Shown: in pieces, positions 9,729-17,597 of the stretch
Layout: each line of letters starts with the position of its first letter
Numbering within the stretch: position 1 is the stretch's first letter
NCBI GenBank assembly: GCA_020635435.1
Contig: JACJZU010000004.1
Location: 186,001-250,000 of the forward strand
DNA: 64,000 nt
Direction of reading: 5' to 3'
From: Flavobacteriales bacterium
GTDB taxonomy: Bacteria; Bacteroidota; Bacteroidia; NS11-12g; UBA9320
Notes under the pieces: model-generated
The model's database searches: none
The model's input: the letters and a program-made list of their open reading frames with translations, nothing else
Told to the model about the DNA's origin: nothing
Program-made: the position numbers and the translations under genes

Positions 9729-10624
9729 TGAAATACTGGCTTAAAGCACTTCGTTTACGCACCCTTCCTCTTGCCATTTCGGCTATAGGATTGGGCTGCG
9801 TAGTGGCGATGGATTTTGATGTTTATGCTTTTCAGATCGGTTTGTGGGCAATGATCACGGCTGTAATGCTGCAGATCTTGTCGAATCTGGCCAATGATTA
9901 TGGCGATTTTCTGAAGGGTACAGATCAAGCGGCCGGTCGGGAAGATCGGGCATTGGCCAGTGGTTCGATACCCCGTGGGCAGATGCTCATCGCTCTGGTT
10001 CTATTTGCAGTGCTCGCTCTCGGAAGTGGACTGAAATTGCTCGATTTCGCGTTCGATCGTATCGACTTGCGCTATATCGGGTTTTTGGCATTGGGATTTG
10101 TGAGCATCGCAGCAGCGATACAGTACACCGTAGGCAAACGGGCATATGGTTACCACGCGCTTGGCGACTTGGCCGTTTTGGTTTTCTTTGGTTGGATAGC
10201 CGTAAGTGGAACCTACTTACTACAGGCCCGAAGCTGGGATGGGTTTGCGCTTACCCTTTTACCCTCGACTGCATTCGGATTGCTTTCGGTAGGCGTATTG
10301 AACGTGAATAATATCCGGGATATCGACACAGATCTCGCGTCCGGAAAGCGCACTATGGCGGGGTTCTTAGGGAAAACGAATGCGGAGTCGTATCAGTTAT
10401 TACTTATTCTGATCGCATTTGCAATGGCCATAGGCTATATGTGGCTTCGAACTGGGATCTCGATAACATTTGTGGCCTTACTTCCACTGTATTTGCTGCA
10501 TTGGTTCATCATGTCCCGTCTCGATCAAGGAAACAGACTGGCATACAACAGAGCATTAAAAATCCTGGTTTTTATGAATATGCTCTGGGTGCTTGTTTTT
10601 AGCATACAGGTTTGGGAATGGTAG
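9728..10624 (+). CDS. menA: 1,4-dihydroxy-2-naphthoate polyprenyltransferase
   Basis: 298 residues with about eight to nine hydrophobic helices. The first Asp-rich prenyl-diphosphate/Mg site is NLANDYGDFLKGTD near residue 55 and the second is NNIRDIDTDLASGKRT near residue 195, with the MenA-type KRT following. MenA attaches the isoprenoid tail to 1,4-dihydroxy-2-naphthoate in the inner membrane, the committed membrane step of menaquinone synthesis. The next gene is menC, which supports MenA over UbiA-type relatives. The start overlaps the preceding stop by 1 nt and the end overlaps menC by 7 nt, indicating translational coupling. Confidence 0.95.
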   Translation: MKYWLKALRLRTLPLAISAIGLGCVVAMDFDVYAFQIGLWAMITAVMLQILSNLANDYGDFLKGTDQAAGREDRALASGSIPRGQMLIALVLFAVLALGSGLKLLDFAFDRIDLRYIGFLALGFVSIAAAIQYTVGKRAYGYHALGDLAVLVFFGWIAVSGTYLLQARSWDGFALTLLPSTAFGLLSVGVLNVNNIRDIDTDLASGKRTMAGFLGKTNAESYQLLLILIAFAMAIGYMWLRTGISITFVALLPLYLLHWFIMSRLDQGNRLAYNRALKILVFMNMLWVLVFSIQVWEW

Positions 10625-11691
10625 ATCGCATATTCAAACGGCGCATACATTTCCGAAAAACTGCGCACACGTCGAGAAATGCATTCACTTACCGGGACAT
10701 CTACATTATTGAATTTTCGGATATTGATGGGGGAATAGGCTACGGAGAATGTGCGCCTTTAACGGGTTTGAGTATTGACGATGTGGCCGACTATGAAGAG
10801 CAACTCATTCGCTTCGCTATTCAATGGAACGCAGGGCAGGATCCCGACCTGAGTGCTTTCCCATCTGTGCGTTTTGGGTTTGAAACGGCATTGCTCGATG
10901 CAGTGAATGGAGGTGAAAGGAAACTTTTCGACCAACAGTTCACTTCAGGCGTTCCGATACCCATTAATGGATTGGTTTGGATGGCCGATCGGGAAACTAT
11001 GTATCGCGAGGCAGTTGAAAAGGCCGGGGCCGGTTTCCGATGTTTGAAATTCAAAGTAGGCGCACTGGATTTTGAATCCGAGATCGCTTTGTTGGAGCGA
11101 ATACGCAATTTGTACAGTGCGGATCAAATTGAGCTGCGCTTGGATGCTAACGGAGCGTTTTCAGTTGAAGAGGCTTTGGACAAGTTGGAAAGGTTGGCAC
11201 AATTCGACATACACAGCATTGAACAACCCATAAAGGCCGGTCAGGCCCGTGCCATGCGGCATTTGTGCGAACATTCCCCGATCCCGATCGCGTTGGACGA
11301 AGAGTTGATCGGTGTGTCGGTCTATACAGATGGTTTTGAGCTGCTGGAAATGATCAGGCCGGCATATATCATCCTAAAACCAAATTTAATTGGTGGATAC
11401 AGAGTGAGTGATGCCTGGGTTGATCTTGTAGGGCAAGCCGGAATAGGTTGGTGGGCCACATCGGCCCTGGAATCCAATATAGGTCTGAATGGCATTGCTC
11501 AATGGGCAGCAACACACAAGGACTTGATGCTACAGGGTCTTGGAACCGGATCTCTATACACCGATAACCTGGAAGGGCCGTTGCAGGAAACGCCTGGTTT
11601 TCTCAATTACAGAACCGATGTGCGTTGGGCCTATGACGGCTTTTTGGAAGGAGCGGAGTTGATCGCGGATCTCAGCCAATTTTCGGTATGA
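10618..11691 (+). CDS. menC: o-Succinylbenzoate synthase
   Basis: 357 residues from ATG 10618, which overlaps the end of menA by 7 nt; a TTG two codons upstream is possible. Enolase-superfamily catalytic residues are all visible: the KxK pair in CLKFKVG, the metal-binding Asp in LRLDANGAF, Glu in SIEQPI, Asp/Glu in IALDEEL, and the second Lys in IILKPNL. MenC dehydrates SHCHC to o-succinylbenzoate, two steps before the MenA substrate. With menA next door the menaquinone assignment is strong. The stop overlaps the following transporter start (ATGA). Confidence 0.94.
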   Translation: MVDRIFKRRIHFRKTAHTSRNAFTYRDIYIIEFSDIDGGIGYGECAPLTGLSIDDVADYEEQLIRFAIQWNAGQDPDLSAFPSVRFGFETALLDAVNGGERKLFDQQFTSGVPIPINGLVWMADRETMYREAVEKAGAGFRCLKFKVGALDFESEIALLERIRNLYSADQIELRLDANGAFSVEEALDKLERLAQFDIHSIEQPIKAGQARAMRHLCEHSPIPIALDEELIGVSVYTDGFELLEMIRPAYIILKPNLIGGYRVSDAWVDLVGQAGIGWWATSALESNIGLNGIAQWAATHKDLMLQGLGTGSLYTDNLEGPLQETPGFLNYRTDVRWAYDGFLEGAELIADLSQFSV

Positions 11692-12575
11692 GTTTAAGGT
11701 TGCGCGTGCATTTGGCCTTGTTCACCGTAGCAGTGATCTATGGGAGTACATACAGTATTGCCAAGGGATTGATGCCCGATCTGATCGGCCCCTCGGGCTT
11801 TATTCTGGCTCGGATCGGTGTAGCTGCCGTGCTTTTCCAAATTGTACAGCGATTTTATGTACGGGAGAAAGTTCGAAACCGAAAAGACCTGATGCAACTG
11901 GCAATTGCAGCATTCTTCGGTGTAGCCATGAACATGCTTTTCTTCTTCAATGGATTGTCCAGAACGAACGAATTGAATGCGAGTGTACTCATGTTGAATG
12001 CTCCGGTATTTGTTCTGATCTTTTCAGCACTGATCCTTAAAACTCGCGTGCGACCTGCACAGATCACCGGAGTAATACTGGCGGGATTGGGGGCTTTACT
12101 GCTTATTGGCGGGACCAAATTCAATTTCAGCTCCGAAACGGCACTTGGCGATCTGATGGTTGTTGTGAATGCGATCAGCTTCGCATTTTACCTGGTCTAT
12201 GTAAAACGCTTGTTCAGCAAGTATTCGGTTCTTACCATTACCTCCTACATTTTCATGTTCGGTTTTCTCTTTGTGCTTCCGGTGGGTTTACCTCAATTGA
12301 TTGAGGCGCGCTTCAGCGCCTTCAACCCCTGGAATTGGGCAGGTTTGGGATTCGTGTGCATCGGAACCACATTCTTTGCCTATTTCCTGAATGCATGGGC
12401 CGTTCACAAGGCAAATCCGGTACTCGTTGGCACGTATATCTACCTTCAACCATTGCTCGCCACACTCATCGCGCAATGGCTGGGCCGAGGCGTACTCTCT
12501 CCTGAAAGGGTTATCTTTGCTGCACTGATATGCCTTGGTGTGTATCTCACCGGAAAACGAACCACAACTGAATGA
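11688..12575 (+). CDS. EamA/DMT-superfamily transporter
   Basis: 295 residues, ten predicted hydrophobic helices in two EamA halves. The N-terminal half has the typical AVIYGSTYSIAKGLM and LNAPVFVLIFSALIL, and the C-terminal half has FNPWNWAGLGFVCIGTTFFAYFLNAWAV and LQPLLATLIAQW. Members export small metabolites; the substrate cannot be told from the sequence. It overlaps menC and yicC by 4 nt each (ATGA), so it is in the same transcription unit. Confidence 0.9.
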   Translation: MSLRLRVHLALFTVAVIYGSTYSIAKGLMPDLIGPSGFILARIGVAAVLFQIVQRFYVREKVRNRKDLMQLAIAAFFGVAMNMLFFFNGLSRTNELNASVLMLNAPVFVLIFSALILKTRVRPAQITGVILAGLGALLLIGGTKFNFSSETALGDLMVVVNAISFAFYLVYVKRLFSKYSVLTITSYIFMFGFLFVLPVGLPQLIEARFSAFNPWNWAGLGFVCIGTTFFAYFLNAWAVHKANPVLVGTYIYLQPLLATLIAQWLGRGVLSPERVIFAALICLGVYLTGKRTTTE

Positions 12576-13447
12576 TCCGATCCATGACAGGCTACGGCCA
12601 GGCCGAAAAAGAAGGCTCCCGATTTCACATACGTGTGGAGATCAAAAGCCTGAATGGCAAATTTCTCGATATCAGTTTTCGTATTCCGCGATCGCTGAAT
12701 GACAAGGAATTGATCCTGCGGAACAGCTTTGGTAAAAAACTCATTCGGGGTTCGGTCTTGTTTCAGATCACATTGGAAAAGAAGGAGGGAAGCAACACAT
12801 CATTGCAAGCCGACACGTACTTATTGAAATCCTACTACGAGCAACTTGCCGAAGTAGCGGAAGAGCTCAATGCAGACATGTCCGGCCTGTACCGCACCAT
12901 ACTTGGCTTTCCCGACGTAATGCGCAGTGGGGAAGAGGCCTTGAACGATAATGATTGGGCGGAAATAATGGAATGCTGCGAGATCGCTTTCCGGGAATTG
13001 GATGCTTACCGCCTCAGAGAAGGGAGCGAACTGGCTTCTGCCCTTGAAGAGCATAACCACGCAATAATGAAGGCTTTGAATGAACAGGTTGAGCAATACG
13101 ATGCCGAGCGCAAAGCTTTGGCACGCGAGCGACTTCGTCAGGCTTTCAGTGAATACAATTCGGAATCGCAGGCGGATGCAAACCGATTTGAACAAGAGCT
13201 GATCTTCTATCTGGAGAAATTGGATATTACCGAGGAGAAAAAGCGTCTTCAGGCTCATTGTGAGTTGTTCAACGCCAGCTTGAATGAGCCGGAATCGGGC
13301 AAGAAACTCGGCTTTATAAGTCAGGAAATGGGCAGGGAGATCAATACCATGGGTTCTAAGGCGTATCATGCCCCCCTGCAGCAACTGATCATAGGCATGA
13401 AGGAGGATCTGGAAAAGATCAAAGAACAATCGCTGAATATTCTGTAA
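12572..13447 (+). CDS. yicC: YicC-family endoribonuclease
   Basis: 291 residues, the usual family length. The N-terminus MIRSMTGYG and the C-terminal segment LGFISQEMGREINTMGSKA are signatures of the YicC family (YicC_N then DUF1732), members of which have RNase activity in other bacteria. A long helical middle part (about 100-230) is rich in Glu, Arg and Gln. It starts by a 4-nt overlap with the transporter and is followed 3 nt later by gmk, a neighbour often found with yicC. Confidence 0.93.
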   Translation: MIRSMTGYGQAEKEGSRFHIRVEIKSLNGKFLDISFRIPRSLNDKELILRNSFGKKLIRGSVLFQITLEKKEGSNTSLQADTYLLKSYYEQLAEVAEELNADMSGLYRTILGFPDVMRSGEEALNDNDWAEIMECCEIAFRELDAYRLREGSELASALEEHNHAIMKALNEQVEQYDAERKALARERLRQAFSEYNSESQADANRFEQELIFYLEKLDITEEKKRLQAHCELFNASLNEPESGKKLGFISQEMGREINTMGSKAYHAPLQQLIIGMKEDLEKIKEQSLNIL

Positions 13448-13450
13448 ACT

Positions 13451-14038
13451 TTGAACAAAGCGGACACAGATAAAGGGAAGGTCGTTATTTTTTCAGCACC
13501 ATCGGGGGCAGGGAAAACGACTGTGGTGCGACACTTACTCGATGTGATCGACGAGCTGGAATTCAGCATCAGTGCTACAACGCGCCCCATACGGGGACAT
13601 GAGCAAAACGGAGTAGATTATTACTTTCTTACTGAACAAGAATTCAGGGAACGCATTGCAAACGGCGATTTCCTGGAATACGAAGAAGTGTATTCTGGTT
13701 TGTTTTACGGTACCTTGAAGTCGGAAGTGGAGCGGATCCGGAGTAATGGGAAGTCGGTGATCTTTGATGTAGACGTTAAGGGTGGTTTGAATATCAAACG
13801 CTATTTCGGAGAGGAGGCACTCGCTATTTTTTTGAAGCCACCTGACCTGGATGCATTGAGGTCCAGGTTACTGGGGAGGAAAACGGAAGGCGAGACCCAA
13901 TTGCAGCAGCGACTCGAAAAAGCGGCATTTGAGATGACATTTGCACATAACTTTGATTACATTTTGATAAACAATATTTTGAATCATACTTTTACAGAGG
14001 CGGAAACCATTGTACGGAATTTCCTGAACAATTCATGA
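13451..14038 (+). CDS. gmk: Guanylate kinase
   Basis: 195 residues. The P-loop SAPSGAGKTT is at about 15-24, the GMP-binding segment SATTRPIRGHEQNGVDYYFL follows and FLEYEEVYSGLFYGTL matches the GMP-site loop. The enzyme phosphorylates GMP to GDP with ATP. The start is TTG at 13451; no in-frame ATG lies close upstream of the P-loop. The stop overlaps nadD by 4 nt (ATGA). Confidence 0.96.
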   Translation: MNKADTDKGKVVIFSAPSGAGKTTVVRHLLDVIDELEFSISATTRPIRGHEQNGVDYYFLTEQEFRERIANGDFLEYEEVYSGLFYGTLKSEVERIRSNGKSVIFDVDVKGGLNIKRYFGEEALAIFLKPPDLDALRSRLLGRKTEGETQLQQRLEKAAFEMTFAHNFDYILINNILNHTFTEAETIVRNFLNNS

Positions 14039-14601
14039 GGATAGGCTTATTTTTCGGATCATATAACCCCATACATCAGGGACATTTAATTGTTGCGCAG
14101 TTCATTTTAAACCAGACCGATCTGAGTGAGATCTGGTTTGTTGTATCTCCGCAGAATCCGTTGAAATCGGGTACGGATCTAATGGATGAAGCCGATCGCC
14201 TGGAAATGGTGAAACTGGCCATTGCCCCTCAACCACTATTTAAGGCCTGCGACATCGAATTCTCAATGCCCCGACCGTCGTATACTTACAACACCCTATT
14301 GCGACTTGGTGAATTGCATCCCAAAGATGAATTTGTGGTGATCCTCGGTTCGGATAATCTCGAGCATTTCGACAAATGGAAAGATCACGAGCGCATATTA
14401 CTTGAGTACGATCTTATCGTATACAATCGCGACCAGATAACCGGTGGTGATTTTGCAAAGAATCAGAAAGTTCGATTGATGAAAGGGCCTATGCTGAACA
14501 TCTCTTCCACACTTGTTCGCAGTTACCGGCGCATGGGTAAGAGTGTGAAATTTTTGGTTCCGCCGGAGGTGGAGGCCTATTTGGACCGGATGGAGGAGTA
14601 G
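14035..14601 (+). CDS. nadD: Nicotinate-nucleotide adenylyltransferase
   Basis: 188 residues. The nucleotidyltransferase motifs are both present: GLFFGSYNPIHQGHL at the N-terminus and the ISSTLVRSYRRMGKS (SSTxxR-type) segment near residue 160. NadD adenylates nicotinate mononucleotide in NAD synthesis. It closes the tight rightward operon. The last 72 bp (14530-14601) have a diverged second copy at 17342-17412, beyond three accessory genes, so the region just after this gene is an insertion or recombination point. Confidence 0.96.
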   Translation: MRIGLFFGSYNPIHQGHLIVAQFILNQTDLSEIWFVVSPQNPLKSGTDLMDEADRLEMVKLAIAPQPLFKACDIEFSMPRPSYTYNTLLRLGELHPKDEFVVILGSDNLEHFDKWKDHERILLEYDLIVYNRDQITGGDFAKNQKVRLMKGPMLNISSTLVRSYRRMGKSVKFLVPPEVEAYLDRMEE

Positions 14602-14789
14602 GGTGCCAAACATTCTTACATTCAATACCAGTTCTAGATTTACCTTTAATTTTCGCTTATGTCTGAGCTTTGGGTCTCCAACGTATTCGTGCGTTTGGCG
14701 AAACTTTGGGAAATTGGACAAAACTCAAAATTGCATAATAATGACAGGTTGTTTTGCATTTTTAACTTATCACAAAGTAGCTTAGGGCT

Positions 14790-14855
14790 ATGATTTTCTC
14801 CCCCCCCCCCCGCGGCCAAAAAGAATTTGGGCTAGGTTGTTTTTCACAACATTGA
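14790..14855 (+). other. Out-of-frame leader ORF of the accessory secreted protein (phase-OFF leader)
   Basis: ATG 14790 opens a 21-codon frame that crosses the 12-C tract (14800-14811) and ends at TGA 14853-14855. With 13 (or 10) C residues the same ATG would read on into the frame of the 14837-15670 ORF and give a leader with proline codons, then RPKR, then the hydrophobic stretch LFFTTLTICVYSQMWA before a Gln, a good secretion signal. As sequenced it is one C short. This is the likely true start of the gene. Confidence 0.6.
14800..14811 (+). repeat. Poly-C tract, 12 C, inside the leader codons
   Basis: Twelve consecutive C (14800-14811). It is by far the longest G/C homopolymer I saw in the window and lies between the ATG at 14790 and the open frame of the next gene. 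Tracts of this length slip readily during replication. A sequencing or assembly error in the homopolymer is the main alternative. Confidence 0.9.
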
Positions 14856-15670
14856 CGATTTGCGTCTATTCACAAATGTGGGCGCAAGGGCCAAATCAAG
14901 GTGGGCCGTGGTTGCAGAGTTGTTTCCAATTGGTTGAAATGGACGATTCAGATCCAAATAGCACTCCGACTATAAAGTTCTTAAGAAACATGGGAAGCCG
15001 GTCCTATTTCAAATTTATGCAGCCCGGTCTTATTGAGTCGGAATGGCCTGTTTATTATGAATTTGAGAAGAAAAGTGGATCAACATTTTCTTCATTCACC
15101 CAACAAGACTACCTGAATCTTGGATTCAGCGAAGATGAGATCATTTCGTTGGCAGGATTTTATTTCTTGAAGAGTGTTCTTAACGAGGAAATACCACTTG
15201 TATGGAATGACCTTACATTTTCCATTGATCTAAATCTCAGTTCAACCTATCGAATCACGCCGTATTACGTTGCTCAGCAAGGGAGTCTAAGTGCCGGAAG
15301 TAATGACATAATCATCGATTTTGTGCATCCAAGTGAAGTTTTATCCGTTTCCCGAGACCCGGTTTCAAATCCGGGCTGTAATACATTCGATGATTTTGTC
15401 TTAAAAATGGAATCTGAATTGGAAGGGTTTTGTGGTTCGTATTCCAACCTGAAGGTTTCGTCCCCTGGAGCCTTACCACCACCCTGGCCCGCACATTGGG
15501 AGCAATCAATAGAATTCGACGTTCCAGCTGACCTGTCTGAACCATTCGGTTATTGTGAACCTTGTCTTACCGCTTCAGCTCCATGGAATTCGCCGGAACC
15601 GGAACCTTGTGGTTGTCTAATGATGAATGTGTCGGTCATGGTAGATCCTTGCCCGGATGCACCTGCCTAA
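14837..15670 (+). CDS. Secreted Cys-containing protein of unknown family, start out of frame with its ATG
   Basis: The open frame gives 277 residues if the TTG at 14837 is used, but that start falls inside the hydrophobic core of the signal peptide (FFTTLTICVYSQMWA, cleavage before Gln) and leaves no positively charged n-region. In the same frame the upstream codons RPKRIWARL continue back to the poly-C tract, with a stop at 14783 and no ATG. The likely start is ATG 14790, brought into frame by a one-C change. The mature part has no domain I recognise. The C-terminus is Pro- and Cys-rich (YCEPCL ... PCGCLM ... DPCPDAPA) and the frame continues after the TAA for 25 Cys-rich codons. It is followed by two small T9SS proteins. 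It may be phase-variable or a decaying gene. Confidence 0.55.
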   Translation: MFFTTLTICVYSQMWAQGPNQGGPWLQSCFQLVEMDDSDPNSTPTIKFLRNMGSRSYFKFMQPGLIESEWPVYYEFEKKSGSTFSSFTQQDYLNLGFSEDEIISLAGFYFLKSVLNEEIPLVWNDLTFSIDLNLSSTYRITPYYVAQQGSLSAGSNDIIIDFVHPSEVLSVSRDPVSNPGCNTFDDFVLKMESELEGFCGSYSNLKVSSPGALPPPWPAHWEQSIEFDVPADLSEPFGYCEPCLTASAPWNSPEPEPCGCLMMNVSVMVDPCPDAPA

Positions 15671-15748
15671 TGTGAAGCTACTCCATTCGCCACTTCCACC
15701 CAGATCTGCTGTGAATGTGATGTTCGTGAAAGTCCACCGGGAGGTTAA
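15671..15748 (+). other. In-frame Cys-rich continuation after the stop codon
   Basis: Immediately after TAA 15668-15670 the same frame runs 25 codons to TAA 15746-15748 and reads CEATP ... QICCECDV ... PPGG, the same Cys/Pro-rich style as the last 30 residues before the stop. Either the first TAA is a nonsense mutation in an originally longer gene, or it is read through; the former is more likely. Confidence 0.4.
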
Positions 15749-15775
15749 TTGAAAGTATATTAATTGAAAGTATAT
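15746..15775 (+). repeat. 15-bp perfect tandem duplication at a gene start
   Basis: TAATTGAAAGTATAT occurs twice back to back (15746-15760, 15761-15775). The first copy carries the distal stop codon of the extension described above, and the end of the second copy supplies the first two bases of the ATG at 15774. It sets the spacing before the next gene. Confidence 0.9.
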
Positions 15776-16523
15776 GAAAATTCGTACAGCCATAGCCATT
15801 CTCAGTTTGACCTTGTTTATAAATCCAAGTTGTTTAAATGCTCAGTTTTTTTATCGGTTTGCCGATTTGAGGATCTATTTTTTAGTCCCAAGAAATGGAG
15901 ATGTTTACAACTCACCGGCGAACATTGACGTTCAAATACAAGTAGTTAACCAGGGGCCGGATAACATTTACCCGACAGACACATTTTATTATCAAATTGC
16001 GACACAGCTTCTACCGCGTCAACCCAAAAGGAAAGTGACCTTTCCAAACGGGTTGAATGTTAATGATTCGTTCATCGTTACATTGCCCATTCGGGTCGAC
16101 ACAAACAGAAGTTATCCGAGAACGGGCTTTGGATTTTCCAATGCTCCAATTTGTTATGGTCCGGCCACTGAATACTACGGTCGACTTTTTCAGGAGACTA
16201 GTGAGACCTGGGGTGATAATTGGAATAACAGCGTGGTTGTATCGTACTATTGGCGAGCTGCGAATATCAACCAACTGGAAGATACAGAACCAATTCGTGC
16301 TTATCCGAATCCTTCGAGTGACCAGATCGTCCGATTGAATAAAGTGTTACAGGAAGATGCGATAGAGTGTTTCGACATCACAGGAAAGCAAATTGCGTTC
16401 AGTACAGTAGCTGTTTCAAGATCCGGGACACTTCTGAAAGTAAAAGCCTACCATGGTCAACTCGTGTTTATACGCGTGCGTAAAAATGGGTATGTTCAGA
16501 CCGTTAAAGTAGTGTTCTTATGA
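15774..16523 (+). CDS. Small secreted T9SS-type protein
   Basis: 249 residues. Signal peptide MKIRTAIAILSLTLFINPSC followed by LNAQF (cleavage before Gln). The body has a beta-rich stretch with VVNQGPDNIYPTD, matched in the next gene by VINNGPDIILPTD, so the two are diverged paralogues. The C-terminal 75 residues start with YPNPSSDQ and end in a short charged strand, the pattern of a type A T9SS sorting domain, which would send the protein across the outer membrane. Function unknown. The stop overlaps the next start (ATGA). Confidence 0.8.
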   Translation: MKIRTAIAILSLTLFINPSCLNAQFFYRFADLRIYFLVPRNGDVYNSPANIDVQIQVVNQGPDNIYPTDTFYYQIATQLLPRQPKRKVTFPNGLNVNDSFIVTLPIRVDTNRSYPRTGFGFSNAPICYGPATEYYGRLFQETSETWGDNWNNSVVVSYYWRAANINQLEDTEPIRAYPNPSSDQIVRLNKVLQEDAIECFDITGKQIAFSTVAVSRSGTLLKVKAYHGQLVFIRVRKNGYVQTVKVVFL

Positions 16524-17215
16524 CTTTACGTTTTTTAATTATTTGTACATCATTCGTGTTAGAAGTGACGAATGCTGAAGCTCAGAGACTAGCTGAGACC
16601 GAGGCAGTACTATTAGCTCCACCCAGTGGATTCGAATTTTACAGTCCCGGAACTTACACCTTTGAAGTAGGGGTGATCAACAACGGGCCCGATATTATCC
16701 TACCTACAGATCGGTACAAAATCCGTTTGCAACTCGGAGGATGGCTGACCTTCCCGGAATGGGGACATATTTTAGATACCATTCAGGTTGGTGATACATT
16801 TTTCTACACTAAGGTTCTTGATGTCCTTCTCAATGGGACTGCAGAAGTTGATTTTTGTGCAGAAGTGCTTCTGTATACGGATATAGGATATGACACATTA
16901 CATGTAGAACGAGGAGAAATGTGGAAGAATAACCGCTACTGTCTCAGAGGGTATCACTACGATAACCAGGGTACCAGTGGAATCGAGGAGCACTTCGGGC
17001 TGAATGGAAAAACCTTTTTTCCAAATCCTGTTCAATCTACTTTGAAGTTTCACAATGTTCCTCTGAGCGTTGAACTTTATACCCAGCTCGGTGAACGGGT
17101 TCACACAGAACTCATCCGAACGGTTGATGGTGCATATATAGACATCTCATCGCTCCCCTCCGGTACGTATTTTATCAAAGTTGACGGACAGGTGAGCCCT
17201 TTGATCAAAGATTGA
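16520..17215 (+). CDS. Small secreted T9SS-type protein, paralogue of the preceding gene
   Basis: 231 residues. Signal peptide MTLRFLIICTSFVLEVTNAEA then Gln. The N-terminal domain shares the NNGPDIILPTD signature with the preceding protein, and the C-terminus (FFPNPVQSTLKF ... LPSGTYFIKVDG) is a type A T9SS sorting domain. Overlaps the upstream gene by 4 nt, so the two are co-translated. Last gene of the accessory insert. Confidence 0.8.
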   Translation: MTLRFLIICTSFVLEVTNAEAQRLAETEAVLLAPPSGFEFYSPGTYTFEVGVINNGPDIILPTDRYKIRLQLGGWLTFPEWGHILDTIQVGDTFFYTKVLDVLLNGTAEVDFCAEVLLYTDIGYDTLHVERGEMWKNNRYCLRGYHYDNQGTSGIEEHFGLNGKTFFPNPVQSTLKFHNVPLSVELYTQLGERVHTELIRTVDGAYIDISSLPSGTYFIKVDGQVSPLIKD

Positions 17216-17341
17216 ATATCCCTACGTTATTGGTTCATCACCGAGCAAAGGCCTAGTTCCCATATCCTCGGGATCCCGACGATCTGGCTTTTTCAATTCA
17301 CACGTATCTGATTCTGATTGTATCGACTGGAATTGGTTGTT

Positions 17342-17412
17342 CGTTTGGTGAGAAGCGTCAAATTCCCGGTGCCGCTGGGGTAGAGGCCTACCTGGATCGG
17401 ATGGAGGTGTAA
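17342..17412 (+). pseudogene. Diverged, frameshifted copy of the nadD 3' end
   Basis: Aligned codon by codon with nadD 14530-14601, this stretch reads RLVRSVKFPVPLG, a one-base deletion, then EAYLDRMEV and a stop; nadD reads RMGKSVKFLVPPEVEAYLDRMEE. About 52 of 72 bases match by my hand alignment, and many differences are third-position changes (GTG/GTC, TTT/TTC, TAT/TAC, TTG/CTG, GAC/GAT). That pattern points to a nadD from another lineage that evolved under selection before being truncated, not to a local copy that drifted after duplication. It marks the right edge of the accessory insert. Confidence 0.75.
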
Positions 17413-17551
17413 GCATCAGCGCACAAGTTGTGCCCGATTCATATTGATTGCCATCAAAGGTTGTTTGCTAAAATGCACAAATGACCAAACTTCTTAACTC
17501 ATCCCTGCCCCAAGCTGAAATATGTAATTCTGAAGAAATCTTCTCGGGTAA

Positions 17552-17581
17552 TTTGATATTTATCTCGTTTTGTTATTTTCG
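17552..17581 (+). promoter_or_regulatory. Candidate promoter of the giant T9SS gene
   Basis: TTTG (17552-17555), 18 nt, then TATTTTCG (17574-17581), close to the Bacteroidota consensus TTTG-N18-TAnnTTTG with one mismatch, 16 nt before the GTG start at 17598. Confidence 0.45.
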
Positions 17582-17597
17582 AAACCGATAAGAATAA

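Larger units (their letters stand above)
17216..17597 (+). other. Gap with nadD remnant and the giant-gene promoter
   Basis: No intact gene. It holds 126 bp of unassigned sequence after the T9SS gene, the nadD 3'-end remnant (17342-17412), and 185 bp of AT-rich leader for the giant gene with a candidate promoter at 17552-17581. Confidence 0.7.
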
